Positions 1 to 11,521 are shown, counted from the stretch's first letter. The stretch: DNA of 64,000 bases from Mannheimia varigena (GCF_013377235.1 NZ_CP016226.1:1054001-1118000); one strand, 5' to 3'. Translations and numbers: made by a program. Notes: generated by a model from the sequence alone, not told the origin.

Positions 1-417
1 GGGGTGAAAATGCTCCAAACCTGTGGCATCAAAGTGGCGGTGCTTTCCGGCGGAGACAGCCCCTTGCTTCGCAAACGTCTTGAGGTGTTGAAAATTGATT
101 TAGCTAAGCTCGGCAAAATGGAAAAACGCTCCGCCTGTTTTGAATTAATGCAAGAAGCCGGCGTAACGCCCGAGCAAACCGCCTATATCGGCGATGATAC
201 GTTAGATTTACCCGCTTTTGAGGTGTGCGGTTTAGCCATTGCTACTCGCAACGCTCACGATTACATCAAAGCTCAAGCGGATTGGGTGCTAGAAAAAGCC
301 GGCGGCGAGGGAGCATTTCGTGAGGTGTCTGATAAAATCTTAGATGCCCAAGGTTTCGGCGATATCTTTAAAACCGCAGACGGATTTTTAACCATTGCGG
401 AGAAAATGGCTCAGTAG
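1..417 (+). CDS. kdsC: 3-deoxy-D-manno-octulosonate 8-phosphate phosphatase, 3' part
   Basis: This enzyme removes phosphate from Kdo 8-phosphate to give Kdo, the inner sugar of lipopolysaccharide, in the cytoplasm. Only the C-terminal 138 or so residues are present; the reading frame is open back to base 1 and the N-terminal DxD nucleophile loop of this HAD-superfamily enzyme lies outside the window. What remains shows HAD motif II (VLSGGDSP), the lysine region, and motif IV (IGDDTLDLPAF), followed by a family-typical GGxGAFREVSD segment near the C-terminus. The complete family is about 180 residues. The ATG at base 10 is internal, not a real start. A hairpin follows the stop codon. Confidence 0.9.
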   Translation, partial: GVKMLQTCGIKVAVLSGGDSPLLRKRLEVLKIDLAKLGKMEKRSACFELMQEAGVTPEQTAYIGDDTLDLPAFEVCGLAIATRNAHDYIKAQADWVLEKAGGEGAFREVSDKILDAQGFGDIFKTADGFLTIAEKMAQ

Positions 418-429
418 CCCTAAAAAACC

Positions 430-455
430 AAAGGCGGTTAATCCGCCTTTTTCCC
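430..455. terminator. Intrinsic terminator between convergent kdsC and the DUF3144 gene
   Basis: An 8-bp perfect stem (AAAGGCGG at 430-437 with CCGCCTTT at 443-450, five-base loop) is followed by more T residues on the plus strand. It lies 12 bases after the kdsC stop and overlaps the last codons of the convergent gene. Confidence 0.75.
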
Positions 456-746
456 TTCAATATAACGCTCGAAATTTTGGATATATTCGTCCAAATTCGC
501 GGCTAGCATCTCTTTGTATTGTTCGACAAAATATTGAATGACCTCTTCTCTGGAATCCACTAATTGCTGCTTATATTCCGCCTTGCTGGAAGCAACGTAT
601 GCGTTAAAGCGAGCACAAGCAAATAGCATTGCGTTGCTCACTTGGTTTGGGGCGATATTCTGCAAATGGGCGTTGGCGATGTTAATAAAGCCATCTGCTC
701 GTTGGTAGAATGTAGGGTCAATTTGTTTGTCACTGATATTAATCAT
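438..746 (-). CDS. DUF3144 family protein
   Basis: A small (102-residue) cytoplasmic protein of unknown function. The opening (ISDKQIDPTFYQRADGFINIANAH) resembles the DUF3144 family seen in gamma-proteobacteria, and the rest is predicted helical with no membrane segment. I chose the ATG at 746, preceded by AAGGA at a usable distance. The frame is open up to 827, but that extension would run through an inverted pair of DNA-uptake sequences and would start against the rpoH stop, so it is unlikely to be translated. It lies downstream of rpoH behind that hairpin. The family assignment is from memory of its sequence and the function is unknown. Confidence 0.7.
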   Translation of the reverse strand: MINISDKQIDPTFYQRADGFINIANAHLQNIAPNQVSNAMLFACARFNAYVASSKAEYKQQLVDSREEVIQYFVEQYKEMLAANLDEYIQNFERYIEGKKAD

Positions 747-774
747 AAATCTTCTATCCTTCATTTCCTTTTGA

Positions 775-822
775 ACAAGCGGTCGCTTTTCTGCAAAATT
801 TTGCAAAAATCTTACCGCTTGT
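775..822. terminator. Inverted uptake-sequence pair after rpoH
   Basis: ACAAGCGGT at 775-783 and ACCGCTTGT at 814-822 are exact DNA-uptake cores in opposite orientation that can pair as a stem just after the rpoH stop codon. Such pairs are known to act as terminators in Pasteurellaceae. Confidence 0.7.
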
Positions 823-827
823 CGCAA

Positions 828-1790
828 CTACTCTTCTAGCGTAATCGCTTCTTTGATTTTCTTTAATGCAGCATTTTCCAGTTGGCGGACACGTTCGGCG
901 GAGATGTTGTATTTATCCGCCAAATCTTGCAAGGTTGCTTTGTTGTCGTCCAGCCAGCGAGTTTTAATAATGTCTTGGCTACGTTCATCGAGAGTTGCTA
1001 AGGCATAAGCCAGCTGAGCGGTTGCTTGCCCGTTGTGCTGTTCATCTTCCAAATCGTCCGCAAAATTGGAGCTGTTATCTTCAATATACATTGAAGGAAC
1101 GTAGGCTTCATCATCATCTTCGCCTACCGGCAAGTCAAAACCGAGATCTTGCCCGGTCATTCGAGACTCCATTTCACGCACTTCTTCAACCGTTACGCCC
1201 AAATCATCCGCCACTTTTTTAATCTCTTCCTCGTTGAACCACGCCAAGCGGTTTTTATTTTTGCGTAAATTGAAAAACAGTTTGCGTTGTGCCTTAGTGG
1301 TCGCCACTTTCACAATTCGCCAGTTTTTCAGCACATATTCGTGGATTTCCGCTTTCACCCAATGCACGGCAAAAGAAACCAGACGCACGCCAACGTTCGG
1401 ATCAAAGCGTTTTACTGCTTTCATCAAGCCGATATTGCCCTCTTGGATCAGATCCGCCAGCGGTAAGCCGTAGCCTAAGTAGCCTCGGGCGATATGGATC
1501 ACAAACCGCATATGCGACAGAATCAGCTGCTTTGCCGCCTCAACATCTTCATCGTAATAATAACGCTCCGCCAGCTCTTTTTCTTGCTCGGCGGTGAGAA
1601 TCGGATACTGGTTCGCCATTCGGATATAGCTGTCCAAATTACCTTGCGGCACCGGCATTGAAGCCGAAACCAAAGCAGGGTGCATCGGCTCCACCATTTC
1701 GCTTTCGTGCTCGGCAATTTCTTCCGGCGCAATCGGCTCTGCTTCGACAATCTCCGCATCTTCAATCTCGTTTTCGTCAAATTTTTTCAT
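828..1790 (-). CDS. rpoH: RNA polymerase heat-shock sigma factor sigma-32
   Basis: RpoH directs RNA polymerase to heat-shock promoters (chaperone and protease genes). The 320-residue product has sigma region 2 (around residues 51-160, with [17 protein letters not shown]), the RpoH-box [10 protein letters not shown] near residue 170 that separates it from RpoD and RpoS, and a region 4 helix-turn-helix near the C-terminus ([15 protein letters not shown]). It is about 36 residues longer than E. coli sigma-32, because an acidic segment rich in Glu and Ala precedes the conserved NLDSYIR. Internal Met codons at residues 32, 36 and 45 are possible alternative starts, but only the first ATG sits just behind a GAGAAA-like ribosome site and an extended -10 promoter. 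Confidence 0.97.
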   Translation of the reverse strand: MKKFDENEIEDAEIVEAEPIAPEEIAEHESEMVEPMHPALVSASMPVPQGNLDSYIRMANQYPILTAEQEKELAERYYYDEDVEAAKQLILSHMRFVIHIARGYLGYGLPLADLIQEGNIGLMKAVKRFDPNVGVRLVSFAVHWVKAEIHEYVLKNWRIVKVATTKAQRKLFFNLRKNKNRLAWFNEEEIKKVADDLGVTVEEVREMESRMTGQDLGFDLPVGEDDDEAYVPSMYIEDNSSNFADDLEDEQHNGQATAQLAYALATLDERSQDIIKTRWLDDNKATLQDLADKYNISAERVRQLENAALKKIKEAITLEE

Positions 1791-1823
1791 TCTATTTCTC
1801 TCAATCCCTATGCCAATGTAAGC

Positions 1824-1832
1824 ATTATAACA
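1824..1832 (-). promoter_or_regulatory. Extended -10 promoter of rpoH
   Basis: On the minus strand TGTTATAAT is a perfect extended -10 element about 34 bases before the rpoH start. No good -35 is visible, as expected for extended -10 promoters. It overlaps a small dyad (ATAAC-AAT-GTTAT, 1827-1839). Confidence 0.55.
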
Positions 1833-1865
1833 ATGTTATGCTAAATCTTTTATTAGAGAGAAATA

Positions 1866-1899
1866 AAAAAGTTGAGTTCCGCAAGAAACTCAACTTTTT
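1866..1899. terminator. Orphan terminator-like hairpin between divergent rpoH and ssrA
   Basis: AAAAAGTTGAGTT (1866-1878) pairs perfectly with AACTCAACTTTTT (1887-1899) around an eight-base loop, giving A-tract/U-tract symmetry typical of a bidirectional intrinsic terminator. It is not at the 3' end of any gene I can see: rpoH reads away to the left and ssrA to the right. Confidence 0.7.
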
Positions 1900-1941
1900 G
1901 TTATTTTCAATTTTCTTATAACTGAGAATCTGCAAAACTTT

Positions 1942-1970
1942 TTGCAAATTTAACCTCTTTCCTTTAGAAT
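1942..1970 (+). promoter_or_regulatory. ssrA promoter
   Basis: TTGCAA (1942-1947) and TAGAAT (1965-1970) are separated by exactly 17 bases, and the mature tmRNA 5' end follows 12 bases after the -10 box. Confidence 0.75.
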
Positions 1971-1982
1971 AGAACGACTTTT

Positions 1983-2349
1983 GGGGCTGATTTTGGATTC
2001 GACGGGATTGGCGAAGCCCAAGGTGCATGTCGAGGTGCGGTAGGCCTCGTAAACAAACCGCAAAAAAATAGTCGCAAACGACGAACAATACGCTTTAGCA
2101 GCTTAATAACCTGCTTTAAAGCCTTATCTCCTCAGCTTCCGCTCGTAAGACGAGGATAAAGATAAGTCACCCAAAACGAGATCGTGTGGACGCCGCCGCT
2201 TTAGGATCGAAACACTAAATTGAATAAAGCTAGTTTATACATTGCGTGTCTGTCCGCTGTGTATAAGCGAAATTAAAGACTAGACTAAACATGTAGTACT
2301 GAAGGTAGAGAAATTTCGGACGGGGGTTCAAATCCCCCCAGCTCCACCA
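1983..2349 (+). ncRNA. ssrA: Transfer-messenger RNA (tmRNA)
   Basis: tmRNA rescues stalled ribosomes and adds a degradation tag. The 5' GGGGCU pairs with AGCUCC before the terminal ACCA, forming the alanine-type acceptor stem, and the 3' end carries a T-arm-like GGGGGTTCAAATCCCCC. The tag frame begins at GCA 2074 and reads ANDEQYALAA, then TAA TAA (2104-2109), differing from the E. coli tag only at residue 5. Total length is about 367 nucleotides including CCA. A promoter precedes it and an intrinsic terminator follows. Confidence 0.97.
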
Positions 2350-2356
2350 AAAACAT

Positions 2357-2386
2357 AAGCCTTAACTTTACAGTTAAGGCTTTTTT
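2357..2386 (+). terminator. ssrA terminator
   Basis: AAGCCTTAACT (2357-2367) pairs with AGTTAAGGCTT (2372-2382), four-base loop, followed by TTTT. It also lies between the convergent ssrA and cysE. Confidence 0.9.
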
Positions 2387-2423
2387 ATTCGTAAATATTA
2401 GGCAAAATTATATCGCTTGTAAG

Positions 2424-3239
2424 CTAAATTCCATCGCCAAATAGTCCTTGTTCATCTTCAAAATATTGGTTCATATCAAAGGCTGGTTTTTGCTCTGAAG
2501 ACTTGCCGATAATGCGAGCAGGTACACCCGCTGCAGTGGCGTGTTCTGGAACAGGCTGTAGCACCACTGAATTTGCCCCGATTTTGGAATAGCGTCCGAT
2601 TTCAATATTGCCGAGAATTTTCGCCCCTGCACCAATCATCACCCCTTCTCGGATTTTCGGGTGGCGGTCGCCGTTTTCTTTGCCTGTTCCACCTAGTGTT
2701 ACGCCTTGTAGAATAGAGACATCATTTTCAATCACTGAAGTTTCGCCCACCACAATGCCTGTTGCGTGGTCAAACATAATGCCACAGCCTACTTTGGCGG
2801 CTGGGTGAATATCTACATCAAAAGCAACTGAAATTTCGTTTTGTAAATAAACAGCAAGAGCCTTTCTGCCTTGATTCCATAGATAATGAGTTACTCGGTA
2901 GCTTTGTAGTGCGTGAAAACCTTTTAGATAAAGCAGTGGAGTACTCCATTTATCTACCGCAGGGTCTCGTGTGCGAACCGCATTAATATCGCAGGCAGCA
3001 CTTGCAATAATTTGAGGCTCTGCACGGTAAGCTTCTTCTATAATCTCTTTTAGTGCAATAGCTGGCATAATCGGATTTTCTAGCTTATTGGCTAGAATAT
3101 AGCTTAACGCATCGCCTAAATTATGATGCTTTAAGATGGTTGCGTGGAAAAAACTCGCCAGCATTGGTTCACTGTTGGCAAGCTCTTTTGCTTCTTCTCT
3201 AATAGATTGCCAAATCTGATCAATTTCGTTTTGCTGCAT
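2424..3239 (-). CDS. cysE: Serine O-acetyltransferase
   Basis: CysE acetylates serine with acetyl-CoA, the first step of cysteine synthesis. The 271-residue product has the helical N-terminal domain, then hexapeptide-repeat left-handed beta-helix sequence (HPAAKVGCGIMFDHATGIVV with the catalytic histidines, and GVTLGGTGKENGDRHPKI). The C-terminus ends in GDGI, the tail with terminal isoleucine known to dock into cysteine synthase CysK. The ATG at 3239 follows GGGAGA inside the end of gpsA and is one base past the gpsA stop; an upstream in-frame start at 3260 would overlap gpsA and lacks support. It is the last gene of yibN-secB-gpsA-cysE, an order also found in enterobacteria. Confidence 0.96.
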   Translation of the reverse strand: MQQNEIDQIWQSIREEAKELANSEPMLASFFHATILKHHNLGDALSYILANKLENPIMPAIALKEIIEEAYRAEPQIIASAACDINAVRTRDPAVDKWSTPLLYLKGFHALQSYRVTHYLWNQGRKALAVYLQNEISVAFDVDIHPAAKVGCGIMFDHATGIVVGETSVIENDVSILQGVTLGGTGKENGDRHPKIREGVMIGAGAKILGNIEIGRYSKIGANSVVLQPVPEHATAAGVPARIIGKSSEQKPAFDMNQYFEDEQGLFGDGI

Positions 3240-3240
3240 A

Positions 3241-4251
3241 TTATTCTCCCTTTCGCTCACGTCCTAATAATGTTTTAACTACATCTAGAGCATTTTTTCC
3301 CTCAAATAACATTTGGTAGATCTGCTCTACTATCGGCATTTCAACACCTTGTTTTTGAGCGAGCAAGTACGCTTCTTTGGTATTGTAAAAACCTTCTACG
3401 ACTTGCCCGATTTCTTGAATAGCAACTTCTGCTGATTTTCCTTGCCCCAAGGCTAAACCAAAACGACGATTACGTGATTGGTTATCGGTACAAGTTAGCA
3501 CTAAATCGCCTAAACCTGCCATTCCTGTAAAGGTTTTCGGATCTGCCCCTAAAGAGACACCTAAGCGGCTAATCTCGGCAAGCCCCCGAGTAATTAAGGC
3601 AGTTCGAGCATTTGCTCCAAAGCCCATGCCATCTGAAATACCGGCACCAATTGCAATCACATTTTTAATTGCTCCACCTAGTTGCACTCCAACAATATCA
3701 CTATTGAGGTAAACACGAAAAGCCTTTGAACAGTGAATACGTTGTTGCATTTCATCAGCAAATACAGGATCGGTAGAGGCAAGTGAAATAGCGGTTGGTA
3801 AACCTGCCGCAAGTTCTTTTGCAAAAGTTGGACCAGAAAGCACCGCAAGGGGGTAAAAGTCGCCTAAAATTTCTTGCGTTACTGTTTGCAATAACCGGCC
3901 TGTATCCCGTTCAAGGCCTTTAGTTGCCCACATAATGCGATGCTCTTTAGATAAAAGTGGTTTAATTTGCATTAAGACATCGGAGAAGACGTGGCTGGGT
4001 ACAACAATGAGTAAGTCTTTCGCATTTTGCAATGTTGTTGATAAATCTGAAACCAATTCCAACGCTTCAGGAAAAACAATATCTGGCAAAAAGTCCTGGT
4101 TCATTCGTGATTGAGCAAGCTCTGCCATTTTTGCCGGATTATGCCCCCATAAATAGGTTTTATGACCATTGCGAGAAAGGGCTATTGATAGTGCCGTACC
4201 GTAAGAGCCTGCTCCTAATACGGCGATTGGTGCGGAATAAACTTCTCTCAT
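3241..4251 (-). CDS. gpsA: Glycerol-3-phosphate dehydrogenase [NAD(P)+]
   Basis: GpsA reduces dihydroxyacetone phosphate to sn-glycerol 3-phosphate for phospholipid synthesis. The 336-residue product opens with a Rossmann nucleotide site ([16 protein letters not shown]), has the central [15 protein letters not shown] block, and the catalytic-domain segment [19 protein letters not shown] chose the ATG at 4251 because AGAAGA precedes it; a TTG four codons upstream is possible but unnecessary. It abuts cysE and lies behind secB, though a strong hairpin between secB and gpsA suggests that part of the upstream transcription stops before it. Confidence 0.96.
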   Translation of the reverse strand: MREVYSAPIAVLGAGSYGTALSIALSRNGHKTYLWGHNPAKMAELAQSRMNQDFLPDIVFPEALELVSDLSTTLQNAKDLLIVVPSHVFSDVLMQIKPLLSKEHRIMWATKGLERDTGRLLQTVTQEILGDFYPLAVLSGPTFAKELAAGLPTAISLASTDPVFADEMQQRIHCSKAFRVYLNSDIVGVQLGGAIKNVIAIGAGISDGMGFGANARTALITRGLAEISRLGVSLGADPKTFTGMAGLGDLVLTCTDNQSRNRRFGLALGQGKSAEVAIQEIGQVVEGFYNTKEAYLLAQKQGVEMPIVEQIYQMLFEGKNALDVVKTLLGRERKGE

Positions 4252-4291
4252 ATATCTTCTCAAATCATTTGCAAAAAAATCATTAAAAACA

Positions 4292-4300
4292 ACCGCTTGT
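4292..4300 (-). repeat. DNA-uptake sequence core
   Basis: Exact ACCGCTTGT (complement of ACAAGCGGT) in the secB-gpsA gap, beside a TTTGCAAA-like tract. Confidence 0.8.
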
Positions 4301-4308
4301 AGATAAAA

Positions 4309-4335
4309 AAATAGGTATGCAGTGCATACCTATTT
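4309..4335 (-). terminator. Terminator hairpin after secB
   Basis: AAATAGGTATGC (4309-4320) pairs perfectly with GCATACCTATTT (4324-4335) around a three-base loop; a T-rich run follows on the minus strand. It probably attenuates transcription from secB into gpsA. Confidence 0.7.
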
Positions 4336-4346
4336 CTCTGAAATGC

Positions 4347-4850
4347 TTAGTTAGCTAATGGCTGCCCTGCACTTTCTTCTTGTTCTTGACGCTGGAGGTA
4401 ATCCATAAATAATGCGTCAAAATTCACAGGAGAAAGATTTAACGCAGGGAATGTTCCACGATTTACGAGGCTTGAAATTAACTCGCGTGCATAAGGGTAA
4501 AGTACATTCGGGCATTGTGATGCTAAGCAGTGAGCAAGCTGAATACCTTCTAAACCTTTAATCGTAAACACACCAGATTGTTTCACTTCACAAATGAAAG
4601 CAACATCATTGCTGTCTTCTAAAGTTGTTTGTACCGTAATATGTAATGTTACTTCGTATAAATCTTCACCAATTTCTTTGGTTTCAGTATCAAGTTCAAA
4701 ACCTAATTGAGGTTTCCATTCTTGCTGGAAAATAGCAGGTAAATTAGGAGCCTCAAAAGAAACATCTTTTATATAAATACGTTGAATTTGAAGCTCAAAA
4801 GGAGTTTGTGTATTTTCTTCGGTTGAAGCCACTTGATTTTCTTCTGACAT
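4347..4850 (-). CDS. secB: Protein-export chaperone SecB
   Basis: SecB is a cytoplasmic tetrameric chaperone that keeps preproteins unfolded and hands them to SecA. The 167-residue product carries the family core: [19 protein letters not shown] near the N-terminus, the central [20 protein letters not shown] strand region, and [20 protein letters not shown] followed by [15 protein letters not shown]. It has a slightly longer polar N-terminus than the 155-residue E. coli protein. It lies between yibN and gpsA, as in enterobacteria, but without the grxC gene that sits between yibN and secB there. Confidence 0.97.
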   Translation of the reverse strand: MSEENQVASTEENTQTPFELQIQRIYIKDVSFEAPNLPAIFQQEWKPQLGFELDTETKEIGEDLYEVTLHITVQTTLEDSNDVAFICEVKQSGVFTIKGLEGIQLAHCLASQCPNVLYPYARELISSLVNRGTFPALNLSPVNFDALFMDYLQRQEQEESAGQPLAN

Positions 4851-4871
4851 AAAATTTCCTTAATAAATAGA

Positions 4872-5324
4872 TTATTTATGTTTCTTAACTGTCGGTAGGC
4901 TTGCTGCACGCCAGCCTGCAATACCTTCTTTTAATACATAAAGCTTGCTAAAACCTTGTTTAGCAATAGCATCAGCAACACCGCCTGAAGTAAAACCGTT
5001 AATATCGACTAAAATCATTGGGCGATCTTTATATTTATCAATTTGATGCGTTTTTCCTGCTTTTAATTCTGAAGGTAAAACGTGGATACTATCAATAATA
5101 TGGCTAGCACGGAACTCTTCGTCCGAACGTAAATCAATTACCACTGCTTCTTCTTTATTAATAAGCTGGGTAGCTTGTGCGTTATCCACAATAGTATATT
5201 TACGGGTTGCGTTTTTATAAAAACTGAAAATTACTGCAACAAATAAAGCTATCCACGCAAATACCATAATAGTATGGTTTGCGAAAAATTGCTGTAACTG
5301 CTGAGCAAAAGTAAGTTGTTCCAT
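4872..5324 (-). CDS. yibN: Membrane-anchored rhodanese-like protein YibN
   Basis: A 150-residue protein with one N-terminal membrane segment (about residues 17-36, MVFAWIALFVAVIFSF) and a rhodanese domain (about residues 50-145: VIDLRSDEEFRASHI, then LKEGIAGWRAA). At the position where active sulfurtransferases have the catalytic Cys, the sequence reads ILVDINGFTSGG, with Asp instead of Cys, so sulfur transfer by the usual mechanism is unlikely. As I recall it, E. coli YibN has the same substitution, so this is a family trait and not damage here. The conserved link to secB suggests a role near membrane insertion or export, but its function cannot be read from the sequence. Confidence 0.85.
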   Translation of the reverse strand: MEQLTFAQQLQQFFANHTIMVFAWIALFVAVIFSFYKNATRKYTIVDNAQATQLINKEEAVVIDLRSDEEFRASHIIDSIHVLPSELKAGKTHQIDKYKDRPMILVDINGFTSGGVADAIAKQGFSKLYVLKEGIAGWRAASLPTVKKHK

Positions 5325-5365
5325 AATTTAATTTCCTTAAAATTGAAAAATAAACGGCTTTTTTG

Positions 5366-5374
5366 ACCGCTTGT
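5366..5374 (-). repeat. DNA-uptake sequence core
   Basis: Exact ACCGCTTGT in the gap between tig and yibN. Confidence 0.8.
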
Positions 5375-5380
5375 AAAAGC

Positions 5381-5406
5381 AATAAAAGGTGGACATAAGC
5401 CCACCC
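5381..5406 (-). terminator. tig terminator
   Basis: On the minus strand GGTGG pairs with CCACC (5388-5392 with 5401-5405), followed by TTTTATT, just after the tig stop. Confidence 0.6.
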
Positions 5407-5414
5407 TAAGGAAA

Positions 5415-6713
5415 TTATTGAGCTTGTTGCGACATTACTTCGTCAAATGACATTGCTTTTTCAGTTACTTTCGCTTTCGCTAATACTGCATCAACCGCTT
5501 GCTCTTCTAATACCACATTACGGATATTTTCAGTTAATTGACGATTTTTCGCATAGTGAGCAACTACTTCTGCCGGTTGTTCGTAAGCTGATGCGATATC
5601 TGCAATCATATCTTCAACACGTTTTTCATCTACTTTTAATTCGTTAGATGCAATTACTGAAGAAAGTAATAAACCTACTTGAACACGACGTTTCGCTTCT
5701 GCTTCAAACAACTCAGCCGGTAATTGTGCTGCCATTTCCGGTTTACCACCGAAACGTTGAACTGCTTGCTGGCGTAATACATTCACTTCTTCTTCAACTG
5801 CTGCAGCAGGCACTTCAACATCGTTTTGTGCGATTAAGCCGTTGATTACTTGACCTTTAACACGTGAAGTTACTGCATTTTTCAATTCACGTTGCATATT
5901 TTTCTTGATTTCTGCACGTAACTCTTCAACTGATTTTGCGTTACCGAATTTTTTCACGAACTCTTCCGTTAATTCAGGCAATACCATTTCTTCTACTTTT
6001 TTCAAGGTAATTGCGAATTTTGCTGCTTTACCTTTTAAGTTTTCAGCGTGGTACTCTTCCGGGAATGTTACATCGATGTCGAATTGCTCGCCTGCTTTGC
6101 GACCAACGATACCGTCTTCAAAGCCAGGGATCATACGACCTTGACCCATAAATAATACGAAGTCTGATGCTTTACCACCTTCAAACTCTTCGCCATCTAC
6201 AGAACCAACGAAATCAATAGTTACACGTGATTCAGCTTTTGCTGCTTCTTGGCTTTCTGTCCAAGTTGCTTGCTGTTTGCGTAACACATCCACCATTTTG
6301 TCTAAATCAGCATCTTTGATTTCAACAACCGGTTTTTCTACTTCAATGTTTTCGAAACCTTTTAATTCTACTTCTGGGAATACTTCAAATTCAGCAGTGA
6401 AGCTAAAATCTTGACCAGGTTGGTAGTTGTTTGGTGTAAATGTTGGACGACCAGCAAGATTGATTTTTTCTGCAATTACTGCTTCAAAAAATGCACGTTG
6501 CATTTCATCAGATAATACATCTTGACGAGCTGCGATACCGAAACGTTGTTCGATGATTGAATGAGGTACTTTACCTTTACGGAAACCATCTACGCGTGCG
6601 TTTTTCGCATAGCCTTTTAATTGTTCTTTATATGCTGCTTCGATTTTGTCAGCTGGTACGTTAATAGTTACACGGCGTTGTAAGCCTTCTAATGTTTCAA
6701 TTGAAAATGACAT
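5415..6713 (-). CDS. tig: Trigger factor
   Basis: Trigger factor is the ribosome-bound chaperone and peptidyl-prolyl isomerase that meets nascent chains. The 432-residue product matches the family length. The N-terminal ribosome-binding domain has the signature region with [17 protein letters not shown] (around residues 43-59), the FKBP-type domain lies near residues 155-245 ([25 protein letters not shown]), and the C-terminal helical substrate-binding arms follow. It stands alone here, not next to clpP-clpX, and is separated from yibN by a hairpin. Confidence 0.97.
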   Translation of the reverse strand: MSFSIETLEGLQRRVTINVPADKIEAAYKEQLKGYAKNARVDGFRKGKVPHSIIEQRFGIAARQDVLSDEMQRAFFEAVIAEKINLAGRPTFTPNNYQPGQDFSFTAEFEVFPEVELKGFENIEVEKPVVEIKDADLDKMVDVLRKQQATWTESQEAAKAESRVTIDFVGSVDGEEFEGGKASDFVLFMGQGRMIPGFEDGIVGRKAGEQFDIDVTFPEEYHAENLKGKAAKFAITLKKVEEMVLPELTEEFVKKFGNAKSVEELRAEIKKNMQRELKNAVTSRVKGQVINGLIAQNDVEVPAAAVEEEVNVLRQQAVQRFGGKPEMAAQLPAELFEAEAKRRVQVGLLLSSVIASNELKVDEKRVEDMIADIASAYEQPAEVVAHYAKNRQLTENIRNVVLEEQAVDAVLAKAKVTEKAMSFDEVMSQQAQ

Positions 6714-6850
6714 TATTAAACCTCGGTTTAGGGATATAAAAGATATACAAATAGACGGCTATTGTAGCGATCTATCGAGAAGCTGTCGAGAAGAAAGTCA
6801 TTGAGAGGTAGAGAAATAGAATTGTTTTTGCAAAAAAATCAGAAAATTTA

Positions 6851-6882
6851 ACCGCTTGTAAATGTTACTTTCTACAAGCGGT
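6851..6882. terminator. Inverted uptake-sequence pair between tuf and tig
   Basis: ACCGCTTGTA (6851-6860) pairs with TACAAGCGGT (6873-6882), then CTTTTTT on the plus strand. It is a second possible stop beyond the tuf hairpin, in the 274-base gap 6714-6987, which otherwise holds only the tig upstream region. Confidence 0.7.
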
Positions 6883-6928
6883 CTTTTTTCCTCTACATTT
6901 TGCAAATCGCACAACATAACATAAAGCA

Positions 6929-6956
6929 AAAAGGCAGACTTTTCAGCCTGCCTTTT
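6929..6956 (-). terminator. str operon terminator after tuf
   Basis: AAAAGGCAG (6929-6937) pairs with CTGCCTTTT (6948-6956) with one internal mismatch and a short loop; the minus strand continues with T residues. Confidence 0.85.
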
Positions 6957-6987
6957 CTGCATTTGTATGCTCAAATAATCAATTTAA

Positions 6988-8184
<1,197 letters not shown>

Positions 8185-8230
8185 CTAAAAATGAGCCATA
8201 GCCCTATTGCTCTGGCTCAGGTTAAACAAA

Positions 8231-10333
8231 TTATTTTCTACGAGCTTCAATAATAGCATCAGCAACGTTTTTCGGTGCTTCAGCATATTTTAAAGGCTCC
8301 ATTGAGTATGATGCACGACCTTGAGTTTGTGAACGTAAGTCTGTTGCATAACCAAACATCTCTGAAAGTGGAACTTCAGCATTGATCTTAACAACGAACT
8401 CGTTCGCTTCTTGACCGTTAACCATAGCACGACGACGGCTTAAGTCACCGATTACGTCACCAACGTAGTCTGGTGGAGTTTCCACTTCAACTTTCATAAT
8501 TGGCTCAAGTAATACAGGGTTTGCTTTACCGAACGCTGATTTAAACGCTAATGATGCAGCAAGTTTAAATGCAAGTTCAGATGAGTCAACATCGTGGTAT
8601 GAACCGAAGTGTAAACGCACACCTAAGTCAACTACTGGGTAGCCCGCTAATGGACCAGATTTAAGTTGCTCTTGGATACCTTTATCAACCGCAGGAATGT
8701 ATTCACCAGGGATTACACCACCTTTAATTTCATTCACGAATTCGTAACCTGGACCTTCCGCATCTAATGGGTATAAGTCGATTACAACGTGACCGTATTG
8801 ACCACGACCACCAGATTGTTTTGCGTGTTTACCTTCCACATCATTAACACGAGTGCGGATAGTTTCACGGTAAGAAACCTGTGGTTTACCGATGTTTGCT
8901 TCCACTTTGAACTCACGTTTCATACGGTCAACGATGATGTCTAAGTGTAACTCACCCATACCAGAGATGATAGTTTCGCCAGATTCTTCATCAGTATGAA
9001 CACGGAATGAAGGGTCTTCTTGTGCTAAACGACCTAACGCTAAACCCATTTTCTCTTGGTCTGCTTTCGTTTTTGGTTCTACCGCAACAGAGATTACCGG
9101 CTCTGGGAATTCCATACGCTCAAGGATAATTGGTGCGTCGATTGCACATAATGTGTCACCAGTACCAACATCTTTTAAGCCGATTGCTGCAGCGATGTCA
9201 CCCGCACGAACTTCTTTGATCTCTTCACGTTTGTTAGCGTGCATCTGTACGATACGACCGAAACGTTCACGTTTTTGTTTTACAGAGTTGTAAACAGTAT
9301 CACCAGAATTGATTACGCCTGAGTACACACGGAAGAACGTTAAGTTACCTACGAATGGGTCAGTTGCAATTTTGAATGCTAATGAAGAGAATGGCTCTTC
9401 ATCGCTTGCATGACGCTCACCTTCAGTTTCATCTTCATTGATACCTTTGATTGCCGGAATATCGGTTGGTGCTGGTAAGTAATCAATTACAGCATCAAGC
9501 ATAGCTTGAACACCTTTATTTTTGAATGCCGAACCACAGCAAACTGGAATTACTTCACCTGCTAATACACGTTGACGTAAAGCAGATTTGATCTCTTCTT
9601 CCGTTAACTCTTCACCCGAGAAGAATTTTTCCATTAACTCTTCAGATGCTTCAGCTGCAGCTTCAACTAAGTTGTTACGCCATTCTTCACATGCTTCTAA
9701 CATATCTGCAGGAACATCTTCATAAGTAAATGTCATACCTTGGTCAGCTTCATTCCAGTTGATTGCTTTCATTTTAATTAAATCAACAACACCTTTGAAG
9801 TTATCTTCTGCACCAATTGGTAATTGAAGAGGAACCGAGTTACCGCCTAAACGAGTTTTGATTTGTTCAACAACACGTAGGAAGTTTGCACCGGTACGGT
9901 CCATTTTGTTTACGAACGCAATACGTGGTACTTTATATTTGTTAGCTTGACGCCATACTGTTTCAGACTGTGGTTGAACGCCACCTACCGCACAGTAAAC
10001 CATTACCGCACCATCAAGAACACGCATTGAACGCTCTACTTCGATAGTAAAGTCAACGTGTCCCGGAGTATCGATAACGTTAATACGGTGTTGTGGGTAT
10101 TGTTGTGACATACCAGACCAGAACGCAGTAGTTGCCGCAGAGGTGATAGTAATACCACGCTCTTGCTCTTGTTCCATCCAGTCCATTGTTGCTGCACCAT
10201 CGTGAACTTCACCGATCTTATGGCTTACACCTGTATAGAAAAGGATACGTTCAGAAGTCGTTGTTTTACCCGCGTCGATGTGTGCACTGATACCGATATT
10301 ACGGTATCTTTCAATAGGGGTTTGACGAGCCAT
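8231..10333 (-). CDS. fusA: Elongation factor G
   Basis: EF-G drives translocation on the ribosome with GTP hydrolysis. The 700-residue product has the P-loop AHIDAGKTT (residues 17-25), [23 protein letters not shown] and [10 protein letters not shown] in the G domain, followed by domains II to V, including the domain IV tip region with [14 protein letters not shown]. Length and all G motifs match the family. It lies 58 bases before tuf and 93 bases after rpsG in the str operon. Confidence 0.99.
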   Translation of the reverse strand: MARQTPIERYRNIGISAHIDAGKTTTSERILFYTGVSHKIGEVHDGAATMDWMEQEQERGITITSAATTAFWSGMSQQYPQHRINVIDTPGHVDFTIEVERSMRVLDGAVMVYCAVGGVQPQSETVWRQANKYKVPRIAFVNKMDRTGANFLRVVEQIKTRLGGNSVPLQLPIGAEDNFKGVVDLIKMKAINWNEADQGMTFTYEDVPADMLEACEEWRNNLVEAAAEASEELMEKFFSGEELTEEEIKSALRQRVLAGEVIPVCCGSAFKNKGVQAMLDAVIDYLPAPTDIPAIKGINEDETEGERHASDEEPFSSLAFKIATDPFVGNLTFFRVYSGVINSGDTVYNSVKQKRERFGRIVQMHANKREEIKEVRAGDIAAAIGLKDVGTGDTLCAIDAPIILERMEFPEPVISVAVEPKTKADQEKMGLALGRLAQEDPSFRVHTDEESGETIISGMGELHLDIIVDRMKREFKVEANIGKPQVSYRETIRTRVNDVEGKHAKQSGGRGQYGHVVIDLYPLDAEGPGYEFVNEIKGGVIPGEYIPAVDKGIQEQLKSGPLAGYPVVDLGVRLHFGSYHDVDSSELAFKLAASLAFKSAFGKANPVLLEPIMKVEVETPPDYVGDVIGDLSRRRAMVNGQEANEFVVKINAEVPLSEMFGYATDLRSQTQGRASYSMEPLKYAEAPKNVADAIIEARRK

Positions 10334-10426
10334 TTATTTCTTACCTTTTGGGTTTAAATTGAAATTCTTAATAAGGGTAAGGCTTCACCACACAAGATGA
10401 AGCCTTGAAAAAGCTTACTTAAACGA

Positions 10427-10915
<489 letters not shown>

Positions 10916-11027
10916 TTAAATCTTCAGGATATCCAAAACTCATCTAATCTGCCTAAGGCATCTTTGACTGGAGTTTATGGTTTAAATATTAAAATTTAGA
11001 CGTTTGGCCTTACTTAACGGAGAACCA

Positions 11028-11450
<423 letters not shown>

Positions 11451-11469
11451 TCACACGAAAGGACAGCAA

Positions 11470-11498
11470 ATTCTAAATTGATTACGGATAAAAGTCAA
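11470..11498 (-). promoter_or_regulatory. str operon promoter
   Basis: On the minus strand TTGACT (11498-11493) and TAGAAT (11475-11470) are 17 bases apart, about 68 bases before the rpsL start. The leader between has no obvious terminator. Confidence 0.75.
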
Positions 11499-11521
11499 GC
11501 ACACTAAAAGAGCAACAATGA

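Noticed and set aside
747..827. Longer start of the DUF3144 gene, open up to 827
   Set aside because: It would translate an inverted uptake-sequence pair and begin against the rpoH stop; the ATG at 746 has a ribosome site and the family start.
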